From Azospirillum lipoferum (GTDB taxonomy: Bacteria; Pseudomonadota; Alphaproteobacteria; Azospirillales; Azospirillaceae), in NCBI RefSeq assembly GCF_024170005.1, contig NZ_JALJXJ010000010.1, forward strand, positions 62,001-126,000: DNA of 64,000 nt. Reading direction: 5' to 3'. Shown here in pieces: positions 52,801 to 61,652 of the stretch (position 1 is its first letter; each line of letters opens with the position of its first letter). The notes under the pieces were generated by a model. It searched no databases and was not told the origin of the DNA. It saw only the letters and a list, made by a program, of their open reading frames with translations. The position numbers and the translations under genes are program-made.

Positions 52801-54171
52801 TCAGAAGGCGCTGCCGTTGCGGGCCATCAGCTCGCGGACCCGGGCGCCGGGAATATCGCGGAACCGCAGATCCTCATCGAGGGACAGCACCGCGGCGACC
52901 GCCGCGGCGTGGCCATATTCGAAGCATTGGGCGGTGACCCGCGCCGAGGCCAGCGCCTCGTGCTCGGCGCTCAGGCAGCGGCCGGCCACGATGATGTTCT
53001 CGCCCGCTTCCGGAACCAGGGCCAGATAGGGAACCTCGTACCAGTCGTCGAGCAGCCAGTGCAGCTTGGGCTTGTCGCCCGCATGCAGCTCGATCGGCCA
53101 GGGCACGCGGCAGATGCCGTCCGCCCGCTTGCGGCATTCGACCACGTCGCTGTTGCGCAAGGTCTCGGCCCCGACGATGGAGCGGGTTTGCCGGATTCCG
53201 GCCTCGGCCCCGGTATCGACGACATAGCTGTTCTCGCAGCCCGGCACCGTGTCGCGCAGGAAGCGGGCATATTCGCGGACCTGGAGGCGCCCGCTCATCT
53301 CGGCCTCGGTGAAATCGGCCGGATCGATGACGTTGAGCATGCGGTCGTCACGGCCGCTCAGCCGTGTCGCGTTGACCATCAGTTCATTCGGCCGGGTGGT
53401 CGGGAAAATCCAGATCTTGTTGCGCGGCAGCCGGTAGGCGCCACCGTCGTTCGCCCTTTGGATGGCCTCGGTCAGTTTCGGCGGGCAGATGGTGTCCTCT
53501 CCGTAATAGGCGAGGTAGCGATCCATGTCGACGTTGCCGAGACGGAAGAACATCGTCGGATTCTGGATCTTGCCATTGTCGCCGAAGAGATAGCGGTGGC
53601 CGGCGCGGGCGACGACCGCCGCGTCGCCCGAGGCGTCGATGATGCGCCGGGCGCGCACGGTGGATCGCCCTGCCTTGGACTCGATGACGACGCCGGCATA
53701 GCGGTCGCCATCCATGAGGACGCCGGTCACCGCGGTGTGGAACAGCACGCGCACCCCGGCCGCGGCAAGAAAGGCATCCGCCGTTTCCCGCCACATCAGC
53801 GGGTCGTGGGTCACGGTCCAGGTCTTGCCGTAGATTTGCGGCGCGGTCAGGCCGCCCCGCTCGGAAATCGCCCGGCGGAACCGTTCTGTGAAGCCGAAGA
53901 CGACCTGTTCGGGGCCGGCATTGCGGTCGGTGGCGAGATACATGCCGCAGATCGTGCCCGACATGCCGGCGACCGCCGCACCGCCGCAGAAGCCGTACCG
54001 TTCCAGAAGCATCACCGACTTGCCGGCCTCCGCCGCGACCGTCGCGGCGGCGACCCCGGCGGCACCGCCGCCCACCACCAGCACGTCGACGTCGGCCAGG
54101 ACGGGGAGGCCGGGGGCTTCCTCCAGACGGCACACCGTCGTCCAGCCCGGAAACAGGTCCGCCTGAAACAT
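52801..54171 (-). CDS. FAD-dependent oxidoreductase
   Basis: A 456-residue FAD_oxidored-type flavoprotein. VDVLVVGGGAAGVAAATVAA is the N-terminal dinucleotide-binding motif, LLERYGFCGGAAVAGMSGTI follows, ARRIIDASGDAAVVARAG is central, and NIIVAGRCLSAEHEALASAR closes the FAD site. Family members include poorly characterised fumarate-reductase-like and glycine/aromatic-acid dehydrogenases. The GntR-type motif lies 14 bases upstream of the ATG used (54171), overlapping the usual ribosome-binding and promoter zone, so repression by the nearby GntR protein is likely. A GTG three codons upstream is also possible. Confidence 0.88.
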   Translation of the reverse strand: MFQADLFPGWTTVCRLEEAPGLPVLADVDVLVVGGGAAGVAAATVAAEAGKSVMLLERYGFCGGAAVAGMSGTICGMYLATDRNAGPEQVVFGFTERFRRAISERGGLTAPQIYGKTWTVTHDPLMWRETADAFLAAAGVRVLFHTAVTGVLMDGDRYAGVVIESKAGRSTVRARRIIDASGDAAVVARAGHRYLFGDNGKIQNPTMFFRLGNVDMDRYLAYYGEDTICPPKLTEAIQRANDGGAYRLPRNKIWIFPTTRPNELMVNATRLSGRDDRMLNVIDPADFTEAEMSGRLQVREYARFLRDTVPGCENSYVVDTGAEAGIRQTRSIVGAETLRNSDVVECRKRADGICRVPWPIELHAGDKPKLHWLLDDWYEVPYLALVPEAGENIIVAGRCLSAEHEALASARVTAQCFEYGHAAAVAAVLSLDEDLRFRDIPGARVRELMARNGSAF

Positions 54172-54184
54172 CGTACCCACCTTT

Positions 54185-54194
54185 TGATATGTCA
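54185..54194. promoter_or_regulatory. Candidate GntR operator 3
   Basis: TGATATGTCA, identical to the motif at 49000-49009, lies 14 bases before the FAD-oxidoreductase start. Confidence 0.6.
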
Positions 54195-54267
54195 GTTGTC
54201 GATCAACGGTAGCGGCGGTCGCCGGCTTTGTCGACTGCTTTCTGACCGCCGCCTGGTTGGCGGCTTC

Positions 54268-55326
54268 TCAGCCGATCGTCCGCTCCAGCACGTCGAGCCA
54301 GTTCGACCAGCCGATCTTGTTGAGCAGCGTTTCCCCGTAGCCGCGCCGGCGCAGTTCCTCGTAGAACAGCGGCATGCCCGCCGCCGTGCCGATATCCCGC
54401 GGGACGACGCAGCCGTCGAAGTCCGACCCGATCGCCACCCGGTCCTCGCCCAGCCGTTCCAGCAGCCCCTCCAGGTGCCGCACCACCACCTCCAGGCCGG
54501 TATCCGGGTTCATGTTGCCGTCGGCGCGCAGGAAGGAGGTGGCGAAGCACAGTCCCACCACCCCGCCGGAATCGCGGATGGCGTCGAGCTGCCGGTCGGT
54601 CAGGTTGCGCGACGACGGGCAGAGCGCGTGGGCGTTCGAATGGGTGGCGACCAGCGGTGCCTTCGACAGGCGCGCCACATCCCAGAATCCCTGTTCGGTG
54701 ATGTGCGAGAGATCGATCATGATCTTCATGTCATTGCAGGCGCGGACCAGACGCTCGCCCGCCGCCGTCAGTCCGCCGCCGCAGTCGGGGCTGCTGGGGA
54801 AGCGCGCCGGCACCCCATGGCCGAAGATCGTGTCGCGGCTCCAGACCGGCCCCAGCGAACGGAGTCCGGCCGCGTGCAGGACGTCCAGCATGTGCAGGTC
54901 GGCATCGATGGCGTCGGCGCCTTCGAGATGGACCAGCATGGCGATGCTGCCGCGCGCCATCGCCGAGCGGATCGCACCGGTATCGCGGCAGATGGTGACG
55001 GCCCCCTGTGAGGCCCGCTCCACCCGGAGGAGCAGGGACAGCATGGTCACGATGGGATCGCGCGCCGCTTCCAGTTCGAGCATCGGCGGCAACGGGATGT
55101 CGTAGCGCTCGCCGGCCATGCTGGAGTAGTTGTTGCGGGACGAGGAGGGCGAGAACAAGGCGAAGAAGCCACCCGCGAAGTTGCCGGCGCGGGCCTTGGG
55201 CAGATCGATGTGCGCCTCGTCCTGTCCCCCAAGAAATGCCGTGGCCGGATCGGCCGTCGCGGTGCGGTAAAGACGAAGGGCGACGTCGTTATGGCCGTCA
55301 AAGGTCGGAATTGACGCTGGGTTCAT
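54268..55326 (-). CDS. Membrane-dipeptidase-type (M19) metallopeptidase
   Basis: A 352-residue M19 peptidase. FDGHNDVALRL (His and Asp ligands), MLVHLEGADAID (bridging Glu), MIDLSHITEQGF and VATHSNAHALCPSSRNLTD (His ligands) and AIGSDFDGCV form the binuclear zinc site of renal-dipeptidase-like enzymes. No signal peptide is seen, so it acts in the cytoplasm. It cleaves dipeptides, including ones with D-residues or dehydro-residues, which fits the peptide-type transport and M81 enzymes of this region. It is followed on the same strand by the FAD-oxidoreductase gene. Confidence 0.92.
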   Translation of the reverse strand: MNPASIPTFDGHNDVALRLYRTATADPATAFLGGQDEAHIDLPKARAGNFAGGFFALFSPSSSRNNYSSMAGERYDIPLPPMLELEAARDPIVTMLSLLLRVERASQGAVTICRDTGAIRSAMARGSIAMLVHLEGADAIDADLHMLDVLHAAGLRSLGPVWSRDTIFGHGVPARFPSSPDCGGGLTAAGERLVRACNDMKIMIDLSHITEQGFWDVARLSKAPLVATHSNAHALCPSSRNLTDRQLDAIRDSGGVVGLCFATSFLRADGNMNPDTGLEVVVRHLEGLLERLGEDRVAIGSDFDGCVVPRDIGTAAGMPLFYEELRRRGYGETLLNKIGWSNWLDVLERTIG

Positions 55327-55404
55327 GGGATGGGGTCTTCCTGATGTACGGCAGTTATTTCTGCCCTTCAGGATCTTGACGCGATTTTTCCGGCTGGCAG
55401 AAGT

Positions 55405-56379
55405 CTATTCTGCGACGTCTTCCGTTGCATTCCGGGCAACTCCGGGCGGTTCGAGCGAGTTTGGGAACTCCGCCGAGAAGATGCGGGTTCGGGTGCGGAT
55501 ATGCTGGACCAGCGTCTGTGTCGCCCTGGTCGGGGTCCGGCCGACCTTGACGATCAGATGCGCCGCCGATCTCAGCAGCAGCGGATGGTCGACCCGCCGG
55601 GCGACGACGCCACCGCCCTCCGCGGCGGCCAACGCGTTGTGGGCTCCGAGAAAGGTCACCGCCCGGTTGTTCCGCACGAAGCGCGCCAGGCTGTGGACCG
55701 AATTGGTCGAGAAGGCGACGGTGAGCGGAACCTGTTCGACATAGGCCAGGGTTTCCATGATCTTGCCGATGCCGAAGGCCGACGGCATCATCGCCACCGG
55801 ATATTCCAGGGCCTGCTGGATCGTGATCGGTCCCGGCATGGCGGAAAGAGGGTGCTCCGCGCCGACCAGCATGTAGAGCGGAAGCACCGATTTCATCACC
55901 GTGCGGATTTTCGCCGAACGCGGCGGATTGAAGGTGATGCCGATGTGGGCGATGTCCTCCGTCACTTCGGCGACCACGTCGTTCGCCGTCATGGTGTTCA
56001 TCGTCAGCTGGATGTTCGGATAGTCCCTGCTGAACGGCAGCAGCGCATGGTCCATCAGATCGTCGATGAAGCCCTCGCCGATCGCCAGACGCAGGCTGCC
56101 CCTTTGCAGATTGTTGAGTTCGGCGATGCGTTCCTCCAGATCCTCCTGCTGCGACCGGCAGGTGCGCCAATAGTCGAGGACATGGTGGGCCGCTTCCGTC
56201 GGGGTGACGCCGGAAGCCCCGCGCTCGAACAGCGGGGTGCCCAGCTCCTCTTCCAGCAGGCGGATCTGGCGGGCGATGACCGATGGCGCCGTATTGATCA
56301 CGTTGGCCGCCCCGCGGATCGATCCGTGGGTCAGCACTTCGAAGAAATAGCGCAACCGTCGCTGATTGATTTCCCGCAT
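55405..56379 (-). CDS. LysR-family regulator (paralogue 2)
   Basis: A 324-residue LysR regulator related throughout to that at 42536. It opens MREINQRRLRYFFEVLTHGS and continues IRGAANVINTAPSVIARQIR, with matching effector-domain stretches such as TNSVHSLARFV. The frame is open 31 codons further upstream, but the start at 56379 matches the paralogue. It is divergent from the M81 peptidase gene at 56583 (203-base gap), so it probably activates the downstream operon. Two related LysR proteins at the two arms suggest linked sensing of one compound class. Confidence 0.9.
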   Translation of the reverse strand: MREINQRRLRYFFEVLTHGSIRGAANVINTAPSVIARQIRLLEEELGTPLFERGASGVTPTEAAHHVLDYWRTCRSQQEDLEERIAELNNLQRGSLRLAIGEGFIDDLMDHALLPFSRDYPNIQLTMNTMTANDVVAEVTEDIAHIGITFNPPRSAKIRTVMKSVLPLYMLVGAEHPLSAMPGPITIQQALEYPVAMMPSAFGIGKIMETLAYVEQVPLTVAFSTNSVHSLARFVRNNRAVTFLGAHNALAAAEGGGVVARRVDHPLLLRSAAHLIVKVGRTPTRATQTLVQHIRTRTRIFSAEFPNSLEPPGVARNATEDVAE

Positions 56380-56582
56380 CGAGCACCCCTGCGGCTTTGC
56401 CCTTGTCCTTGACCGGCGTGACCGGCGGATTCCTGTGCCGGGAGGACGCGCACAGCGTTCCCATTTCGGCAACGCCGGAGAACTCCAGCTGCTCTTCCCG
56501 CGCCTCGTAATCGCGAACTAGAGTTTCCGGGAAGAATATCTTGCCGACCGACCTTGCAATTCCTGACAGAACTGGTGAGACC
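56380..56582. promoter_or_regulatory. Divergent promoter region of the M81 operon
   Basis: The 203-base gap between the LysR gene and the first M81 gene contains the small palindrome AAGA-ATA-TCTT (about 56533-56543), a possible LysR contact. Promoter elements were not assigned. Confidence 0.35.
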
Positions 56583-58058
56583 ATGCGCGTACTGGTCGCG
56601 GGCTTTGAGCACGAGACGAATACATTCGCTCCTACCAGGGCAGGCTATCAAAATTTCGTGAATGGAGAAGGCTATCCGGCCATGGCGCGCGGCAGCGAGA
56701 TGCTGCGGCTGCGCGACGTCAATCTGGCGACCGGCGGCTTCATCCAGGCTGCGGAACAGCGCGGGTTCGAGATCATTCCGGTGATCTGGGCAGGAGCCAG
56801 CGCCTCCGCGCACGTCACGACCGACGCGTACGAGCGGATTGCCGGCGAGATCGTCGCGGCGGCGAAGGCTCACGCATTCGATGCCATCTACCTCAACCTT
56901 CATGGGGCGATGGTAACCGAACTGCATGACGATGGCGAAGGCGAACTGCTGCGCCGGCTGCGCGCGGTGGTCGGGCCGGAGATGCCGATCTACTGTTCGG
57001 TCGATCTCCACGCCAACATGACCGAGGCGATGCTGACGCTGGCGACCGGGATCGTCGGCTACCAGACCTATCCGCATGTCGACATGGCGGAGACCGGACG
57101 CCGTGCAGTGGCCCTGCACGATGCCTGCCGGGAGGCCGGCGGGGTTCTCTATCGGGCCGCCCGCCGTCTGCCGTTCCTCATCCCGCTCAACGCACAATGC
57201 ACGCTGGTCGATCCGGCGCGGTCGACCTACGCCCTGCTGCGGGAGAAGCAGGTGGGGGATGTTGTCTCGCTGTCCTTCGCACCGGGCTTTCCCGCGTCCG
57301 ATTTCTCCGAATGCGGCCCGGTCGTCTGGGGCTATGGCCGGACGCAGGACGCTGTCGAGGCCGCGGTGGAGGCGGTCTACCGCCACATCCTGGAGACGGA
57401 GCCGCAATGGGCGGTGACGTTCCTCGATCCGGAAAGCGCGGTGAAGGAGGCGATGCGCCTGTCGGCCGGCGCGGCCCGGCCGGTGGTCATCTCCGACACC
57501 CAGGACAATCCGGGAGCCGGGGCCGATGCCGACACCACCGGCATGCTGCGCGCCCTGGTCGCCTGCCGGGCGGAGGGGGCTGCGCTCGGCGTCTTCTACG
57601 ATCCGGCCGCGGTCGCCGCCGCGGTCGAGGCGGGGGCCGGCGGAACGGTGACCCTGGCGCTCGGCGGACGCTCCGGCACCGTGGGGGACGAGCCGTTCGT
57701 CGGAACCTTCGAGGTGGAGACGGTCGGCGACGGCCGCTGCGTGTTCGAGGGGCCGATGCTGCGGGGAACCGAACTCGACCTTCAGGGGGCCGCCTGCCTG
57801 CGTATCGACGGCGTGCGGGTCGTGGTCAGCGCGACCAAGGCGCAGATGTTCGACCGCAACCTCTACCGCATGGTCGGCATCCAGCCGGAAGCGATGAAGA
57901 TCCTGGTGAACAAGAGTTCGGTGCATTTCCGCGCCGATTTCGGACCGATCAGCGAGGCGATCCTGATCGCCAAGGCGCCGGGACCGATGAAGGCCGATCC
58001 CAGGGACTTGCCCTGGACGAAGCTGCCGCAGGCGATGCGCCTGGTCCCGGCGGCCTGA
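56583..58058 (+). CDS. M81-family (MlrC-like) metallopeptidase 1
   Basis: A 491-residue protein of the microcystin-degradation MlrC family. VLVAGFEHETNTFAPTRAGY at the N terminus, YLNLHGAMVTELHDD, CSVDLHANMTEAML and GYQTYPHVDMAETG provide the metal-binding His/Asp segments, and VISDTQDNPGAGADADT starts the C-terminal domain. MlrC hydrolyses linearised microcystin fragments; most relatives have unknown substrates, probably small peptides or amides. It heads the operon with an AllA-like protein, a binding protein, an aminotransferase and a second M81 gene. The start chosen matches the family N terminus. Confidence 0.9.
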   Translation: MRVLVAGFEHETNTFAPTRAGYQNFVNGEGYPAMARGSEMLRLRDVNLATGGFIQAAEQRGFEIIPVIWAGASASAHVTTDAYERIAGEIVAAAKAHAFDAIYLNLHGAMVTELHDDGEGELLRRLRAVVGPEMPIYCSVDLHANMTEAMLTLATGIVGYQTYPHVDMAETGRRAVALHDACREAGGVLYRAARRLPFLIPLNAQCTLVDPARSTYALLREKQVGDVVSLSFAPGFPASDFSECGPVVWGYGRTQDAVEAAVEAVYRHILETEPQWAVTFLDPESAVKEAMRLSAGAARPVVISDTQDNPGAGADADTTGMLRALVACRAEGAALGVFYDPAAVAAAVEAGAGGTVTLALGGRSGTVGDEPFVGTFEVETVGDGRCVFEGPMLRGTELDLQGAACLRIDGVRVVVSATKAQMFDRNLYRMVGIQPEAMKILVNKSSVHFRADFGPISEAILIAKAPGPMKADPRDLPWTKLPQAMRLVPAA

Positions 58059-58128
58059 GACTCCCGGCGGCCCGAGAACTGACCAAGGATTCCATCCTGT
58101 GCGCCGAAAGCGCGATGAAAGGTTCAGC

Positions 58129-58656
58129 ATGACCACCAACACGATCATTCATACCCTTGATGTCGAGGACCTCACGCCGGCGGCCTTCGCGCCGTTCGGA
58201 GAGCTGCTTGCCGTGCGCGAGCGGCCGACCTTCGATCTGCCGACCAAGACGCTGCATCGCTTCGATTGGTCCACAGACTCCGAAACCATCGTCCAGATCA
58301 TCGCGTTCAAGCCGCTGCCTTTGATTGTCGGCGCCGTCGAGCGGCACTGGCACGTCACGGAATCGCGCATGCATATCGGCGGTTCTCCGGCCGTCGTGGT
58401 CGTGGCCCCGCCCAGCGATGCTCCGCCGAGCCCCTCCGATCTCCGGGCGTTCAGGATCGACCGTCAGGGCTTCATGTTCAAGACCGGGACCTGGCACAGC
58501 CTGAACGCCTATCCGGAAGGCTCGGAGCCATCGGAATTCCTGTTCCTGTCGGATCGAGCGACGCAAAGCGAGCTGTTCGACAACCCGACGCCCAACCCGG
58601 TCCGCAGCAGCATCCACCGGTTCGAGACGGGGATCGCGATCCGGCCGCCTGCCTGA
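58129..58656 (+). CDS. AllA/ureidoglycolate-lyase-family cupin protein
   Basis: A 175-residue cupin-type protein of the ureidoglycolate lyase family. DLTPAAFAPFGELLAV at the N terminus, VERHWHVTESRMHIGG and FKTGTWHSLNAYPEG are the family segments. AllA releases urea from ureidoglycolate; many paralogues sit in unrelated catabolic clusters, where they may act on other ureido or amide compounds. An AAAGG ribosome-binding site and the family N terminus support the start at 58129. It lies between the first M81 gene and the binding protein. Confidence 0.82.
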   Translation: MTTNTIIHTLDVEDLTPAAFAPFGELLAVRERPTFDLPTKTLHRFDWSTDSETIVQIIAFKPLPLIVGAVERHWHVTESRMHIGGSPAVVVVAPPSDAPPSPSDLRAFRIDRQGFMFKTGTWHSLNAYPEGSEPSEFLFLSDRATQSELFDNPTPNPVRSSIHRFETGIAIRPPA

Positions 58657-58708
58657 GCTGCCGGCGCTGCCACGACAAGCGGAGCTTTCACATCAGGAGG
58701 CGGAAGTC

Positions 58709-60301
58709 ATGGGACTCTCACGGCGTGCGTTTCTGGCAGGATCGGCAACGGTGGCAGGGGTGGCGGCAGGGGCGGCGACGATTGCCGCTCCGGCGATCGC
58801 GCAAGCGCGGAAGAACGTCCTGCGCTACATCCCTCCCTCCAATCTGGCAGGCATCGATCCGGTGCTGACCAGCGGTGCGCCCGTCCGCAATCACGGCTAC
58901 CAGATCTATGACACGCTGTTCGGGATGAACACGCGGTTCGAGGTCAAGCCGCAGATGGCCGAAGGGGCGGAGCAGTCCGCCGACGGGCTGACCTGGACGA
59001 TCCGGCTGCGCGACGGGTTGAAGTTCCATGACGGCGAGAAGGTCCTGGCGCGCGACTGCGTCGCCAGCCTGAAGCGCTGGGGCGCCCGCGACCCGCTGGG
59101 CCAGACCATCTTCGGATTGACCGACGAGCTGCGGGCGGTCGACGACCGCACCCTGGAGTTCCGGCTGAAGTCGCGCTTCGGCCTGCTGACCAAGGGGCTG
59201 GCCAAGATCGGCGGACCGGCCCCCTTCATCATGCCGGAGCGGATCGCCCAGACCGATCCGAACGTGGCGATCAAGGAGGCGATCGGTTCCGGTCCCTTCC
59301 GCTTCCTGGCCGACGAATGGGTGCCGGGCAGCCGCGCGGTCTATGCGAAGTTCGACGGCTACGTTCCGCGCGACGAGGCGCCCGACTGCACCTCCGGCGG
59401 CAAGATGGTCCATGTCGACCGGCTGGAATGGCATGTCATCCCCGACGCCGCGACGGCGACCGCGGCGCTCCAGCGCGGCGAGGTCGATTGGTACAGCCAG
59501 CCGGATCTGACGCTGCTGCCTTTGCTGAAGCAGAATCGCGACGTGATCGTCGAGGCGTTCGACGATCTCGGCTACATGACGATCCTGCGCTTCAATCAGT
59601 TGCAGCCGCCGTTCGACCGTCTGGAGATGCGCCAAGCGGTCCAGATGGCGGTCAATCAGGTCGATTACCTCCAGGCGCAGGTCGGCATGCCCGATCTGTA
59701 CAAGGAATGCCGGTCGGCCTTCTTCTGCGGCACGACGATGTCCACCGGTGCCGGCTCGGAGGTCATGACGGCCAATTTCGAGAAGGCCAAGGCGCTGCTG
59801 AAGTCCTCCTACAAGGGCGAGAAGGTGGCGATCCTGACCGCGACCGACCTGTCCTGGCTGCATGCCGCCTCGCTGGTGACGGAAGATCTGCTGAAGCGCA
59901 TGGGGGTGAATGTCGAGTTGCAGGCGATGGATCTCGGCACCTTCTTCAAGCGCCGCACCAGCATGGAGCCGGTGGACAAGGGCGGCTGGTCGATCTTCCA
60001 CACCGGGACCAGCGTCACCGACATCATGGATCCGGCGACCCATCTCGCCCTGCGCGGCAATGGCCGCCAGGGCTGGCCGGGCTGGCCGACCGACCCGGTC
60101 ATGGAGCAGCTGCGCGCCGACTGGATGGCGGCAACCGGACCGGAACAGGACGCCATCACCAGGAAGGTCGAGGCACATGCCTTTGCCGCGGTGCCTTTCG
60201 TTCCGCTGGGGCAGTTCCAGACGCCGTCCGCCCGGCGGCGCACCGTGACCGGCATGCTGAAGGCCCCCCTGCCGCTCGCCTGGAACATCAAGGTCGCCTG
60301 A
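58709..60301 (+). CDS. Peptide-type ABC binding protein, family 5 (copy 2)
   Basis: A 530-residue paralogue of the protein at 39551-41143, with no insertion or deletion between them (constant offset 19158). The Tat signal is SRRAFLAGSATVAGVAAGAA. Residues about 58-262 and several later blocks are almost identical to copy 1, even at silent sites. The signal peptide, about residues 263-310 and about 433-500 are divergent. No permease or ATPase accompanies it, so it probably docks on the transporter at 35822-39516. Divergent patches may tune ligand choice. Confidence 0.93.
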   Translation: MGLSRRAFLAGSATVAGVAAGAATIAAPAIAQARKNVLRYIPPSNLAGIDPVLTSGAPVRNHGYQIYDTLFGMNTRFEVKPQMAEGAEQSADGLTWTIRLRDGLKFHDGEKVLARDCVASLKRWGARDPLGQTIFGLTDELRAVDDRTLEFRLKSRFGLLTKGLAKIGGPAPFIMPERIAQTDPNVAIKEAIGSGPFRFLADEWVPGSRAVYAKFDGYVPRDEAPDCTSGGKMVHVDRLEWHVIPDAATATAALQRGEVDWYSQPDLTLLPLLKQNRDVIVEAFDDLGYMTILRFNQLQPPFDRLEMRQAVQMAVNQVDYLQAQVGMPDLYKECRSAFFCGTTMSTGAGSEVMTANFEKAKALLKSSYKGEKVAILTATDLSWLHAASLVTEDLLKRMGVNVELQAMDLGTFFKRRTSMEPVDKGGWSIFHTGTSVTDIMDPATHLALRGNGRQGWPGWPTDPVMEQLRADWMAATGPEQDAITRKVEAHAFAAVPFVPLGQFQTPSARRRTVTGMLKAPLPLAWNIKVA

Positions 60302-60350
60302 GCCGGTCCGCCGCCCCCGCCAGAAACCGCAGCCGGGAAACACAGTCGCC

Positions 60351-61586
60351 ATGTCCGCAGCGTCGTTCGACTTCACGCGCCTCCTCGCACCCGGGGCGGC
60401 TGCTCCCGTGCCGCTTCCGGCCGGCCTTCCCCGATACCCGTTCGTCGGCGGGCACAATGATCCGGGACAGGTGCCGGCGGAGCTGATCGCCGAGGCGGCG
60501 GCGGCCGTCATCAGGCGTGAGGGCGCCGATCTTGCCAAATATCATCTCGGCCGCGGGCCGCTCGGTGTCCCGGCCCTGCGCCAGTGCGTGGTCGACAAGC
60601 TTGCGAAGCGCCGCGGCATTATAACGACGATCGACGAGGTGCTGATCACCAGCGGATCGAATCAGGCGATCGATTTCCTCTGCCGCACCATGGTCGCGCC
60701 GGGTGACACCGTCCTGGCCGAGGAGCACTGCTATGAAGGCGCCCTGAAGCGCTTCCAGGCGGCGGGGGCGCGGGTTCTGCCGATGGCGATGGATGCCGAC
60801 GGCATCGTGGTGGAGGTGCTGGCCGCGCAGCTGGAATGGCTGGCCTCCGGCGGGGTGAAACCGAAATTCATCTACACGATCCCGACCGTGCAGAACCCGA
60901 CCGGCAGCATCCTGCCGACCGACCGGCGGGAGATCCTGATCGCGCTGGCCCGGCTCCACGACCTCGCGATCCTGGAAGACGACTGCTACGCCGATCTGGT
61001 CTGGCCGGACCAGAGCCCCGGCCCGGCCCTGAAGGCCCTGGCGCCGGAGCGGGTGCTCCATATCGGATCCTTCTCCAAATCCTTCGCTCCCGCCGTGCGG
61101 CTCGGCTACCTGATCGCGCCATGGCCCGTGATGAGCCGCATTCTTCCGGCCAAGACCGACGCGGGAACCGGGGCGCTGGACCAGCTGATCGTCGCCGAAT
61201 ATCTGACCCGGCAGCCGGACGAGCTGATCGAGCGGTTGCGCTCGGCGCTCCACGCCAAGATGAGGGTGATGATCGAGGCGGTCGAGCGGGAGTTCGGCAC
61301 CGCCGTCGAATGCCGGGCGCCGAAGGGCGGGATCTTTCTCTGGCTGAAGCTGCCGGACCATGTCGATGTCCGTGCGCTGGTCGGCCCGGCCGAGCAGGCC
61401 GGGCTGGTGTTCAACCCCGGCCCGGCCTGGGCGGTGGAGCCGGAGGCCGCCCGCTCCTTCCTGCGGCTGTGCTTCGCCCTGCCGACCGAGGACCAGATCG
61501 TCGAAGGCGTCGCCACGCTGGCCCGCATCTGCTTTCAGCAGACCGGCGTCCCGGCAATCGCCGGAAACCGCCGTCTCGACGCCTGA
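60351..61586 (+). CDS. PLP-dependent aminotransferase, 2-aminoadipate-transaminase type
   Basis: A 411-residue fold-type I aminotransferase resembling LysN/MocR catalytic domains but without the N-terminal DNA-binding domain. YHLGRGPLGVPALRQCV at the N-terminal side, VLITSGSNQAIDFLCRTMVA, YTIPTVQNPTGSI, LEDDCYADLVW and IGSFSKSFAPAVRLGYLIAP supply the cofactor site with the Schiff-base Lys in SFSKS. It probably transaminates the amino acid or aminoacyl product released by the M81 peptidases. It is distinct from the MalY-type enzyme at 41181. Confidence 0.9.
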   Translation: MSAASFDFTRLLAPGAAAPVPLPAGLPRYPFVGGHNDPGQVPAELIAEAAAAVIRREGADLAKYHLGRGPLGVPALRQCVVDKLAKRRGIITTIDEVLITSGSNQAIDFLCRTMVAPGDTVLAEEHCYEGALKRFQAAGARVLPMAMDADGIVVEVLAAQLEWLASGGVKPKFIYTIPTVQNPTGSILPTDRREILIALARLHDLAILEDDCYADLVWPDQSPGPALKALAPERVLHIGSFSKSFAPAVRLGYLIAPWPVMSRILPAKTDAGTGALDQLIVAEYLTRQPDELIERLRSALHAKMRVMIEAVEREFGTAVECRAPKGGIFLWLKLPDHVDVRALVGPAEQAGLVFNPGPAWAVEPEAARSFLRLCFALPTEDQIVEGVATLARICFQQTGVPAIAGNRRLDA

Positions 61587-61652
61587 GCCGGGCCGTCCCT
61601 TCCCCCGCGACGCGGCCTCCAGGCCGCGCAATCAGCCGATCGGACCCTAGCG

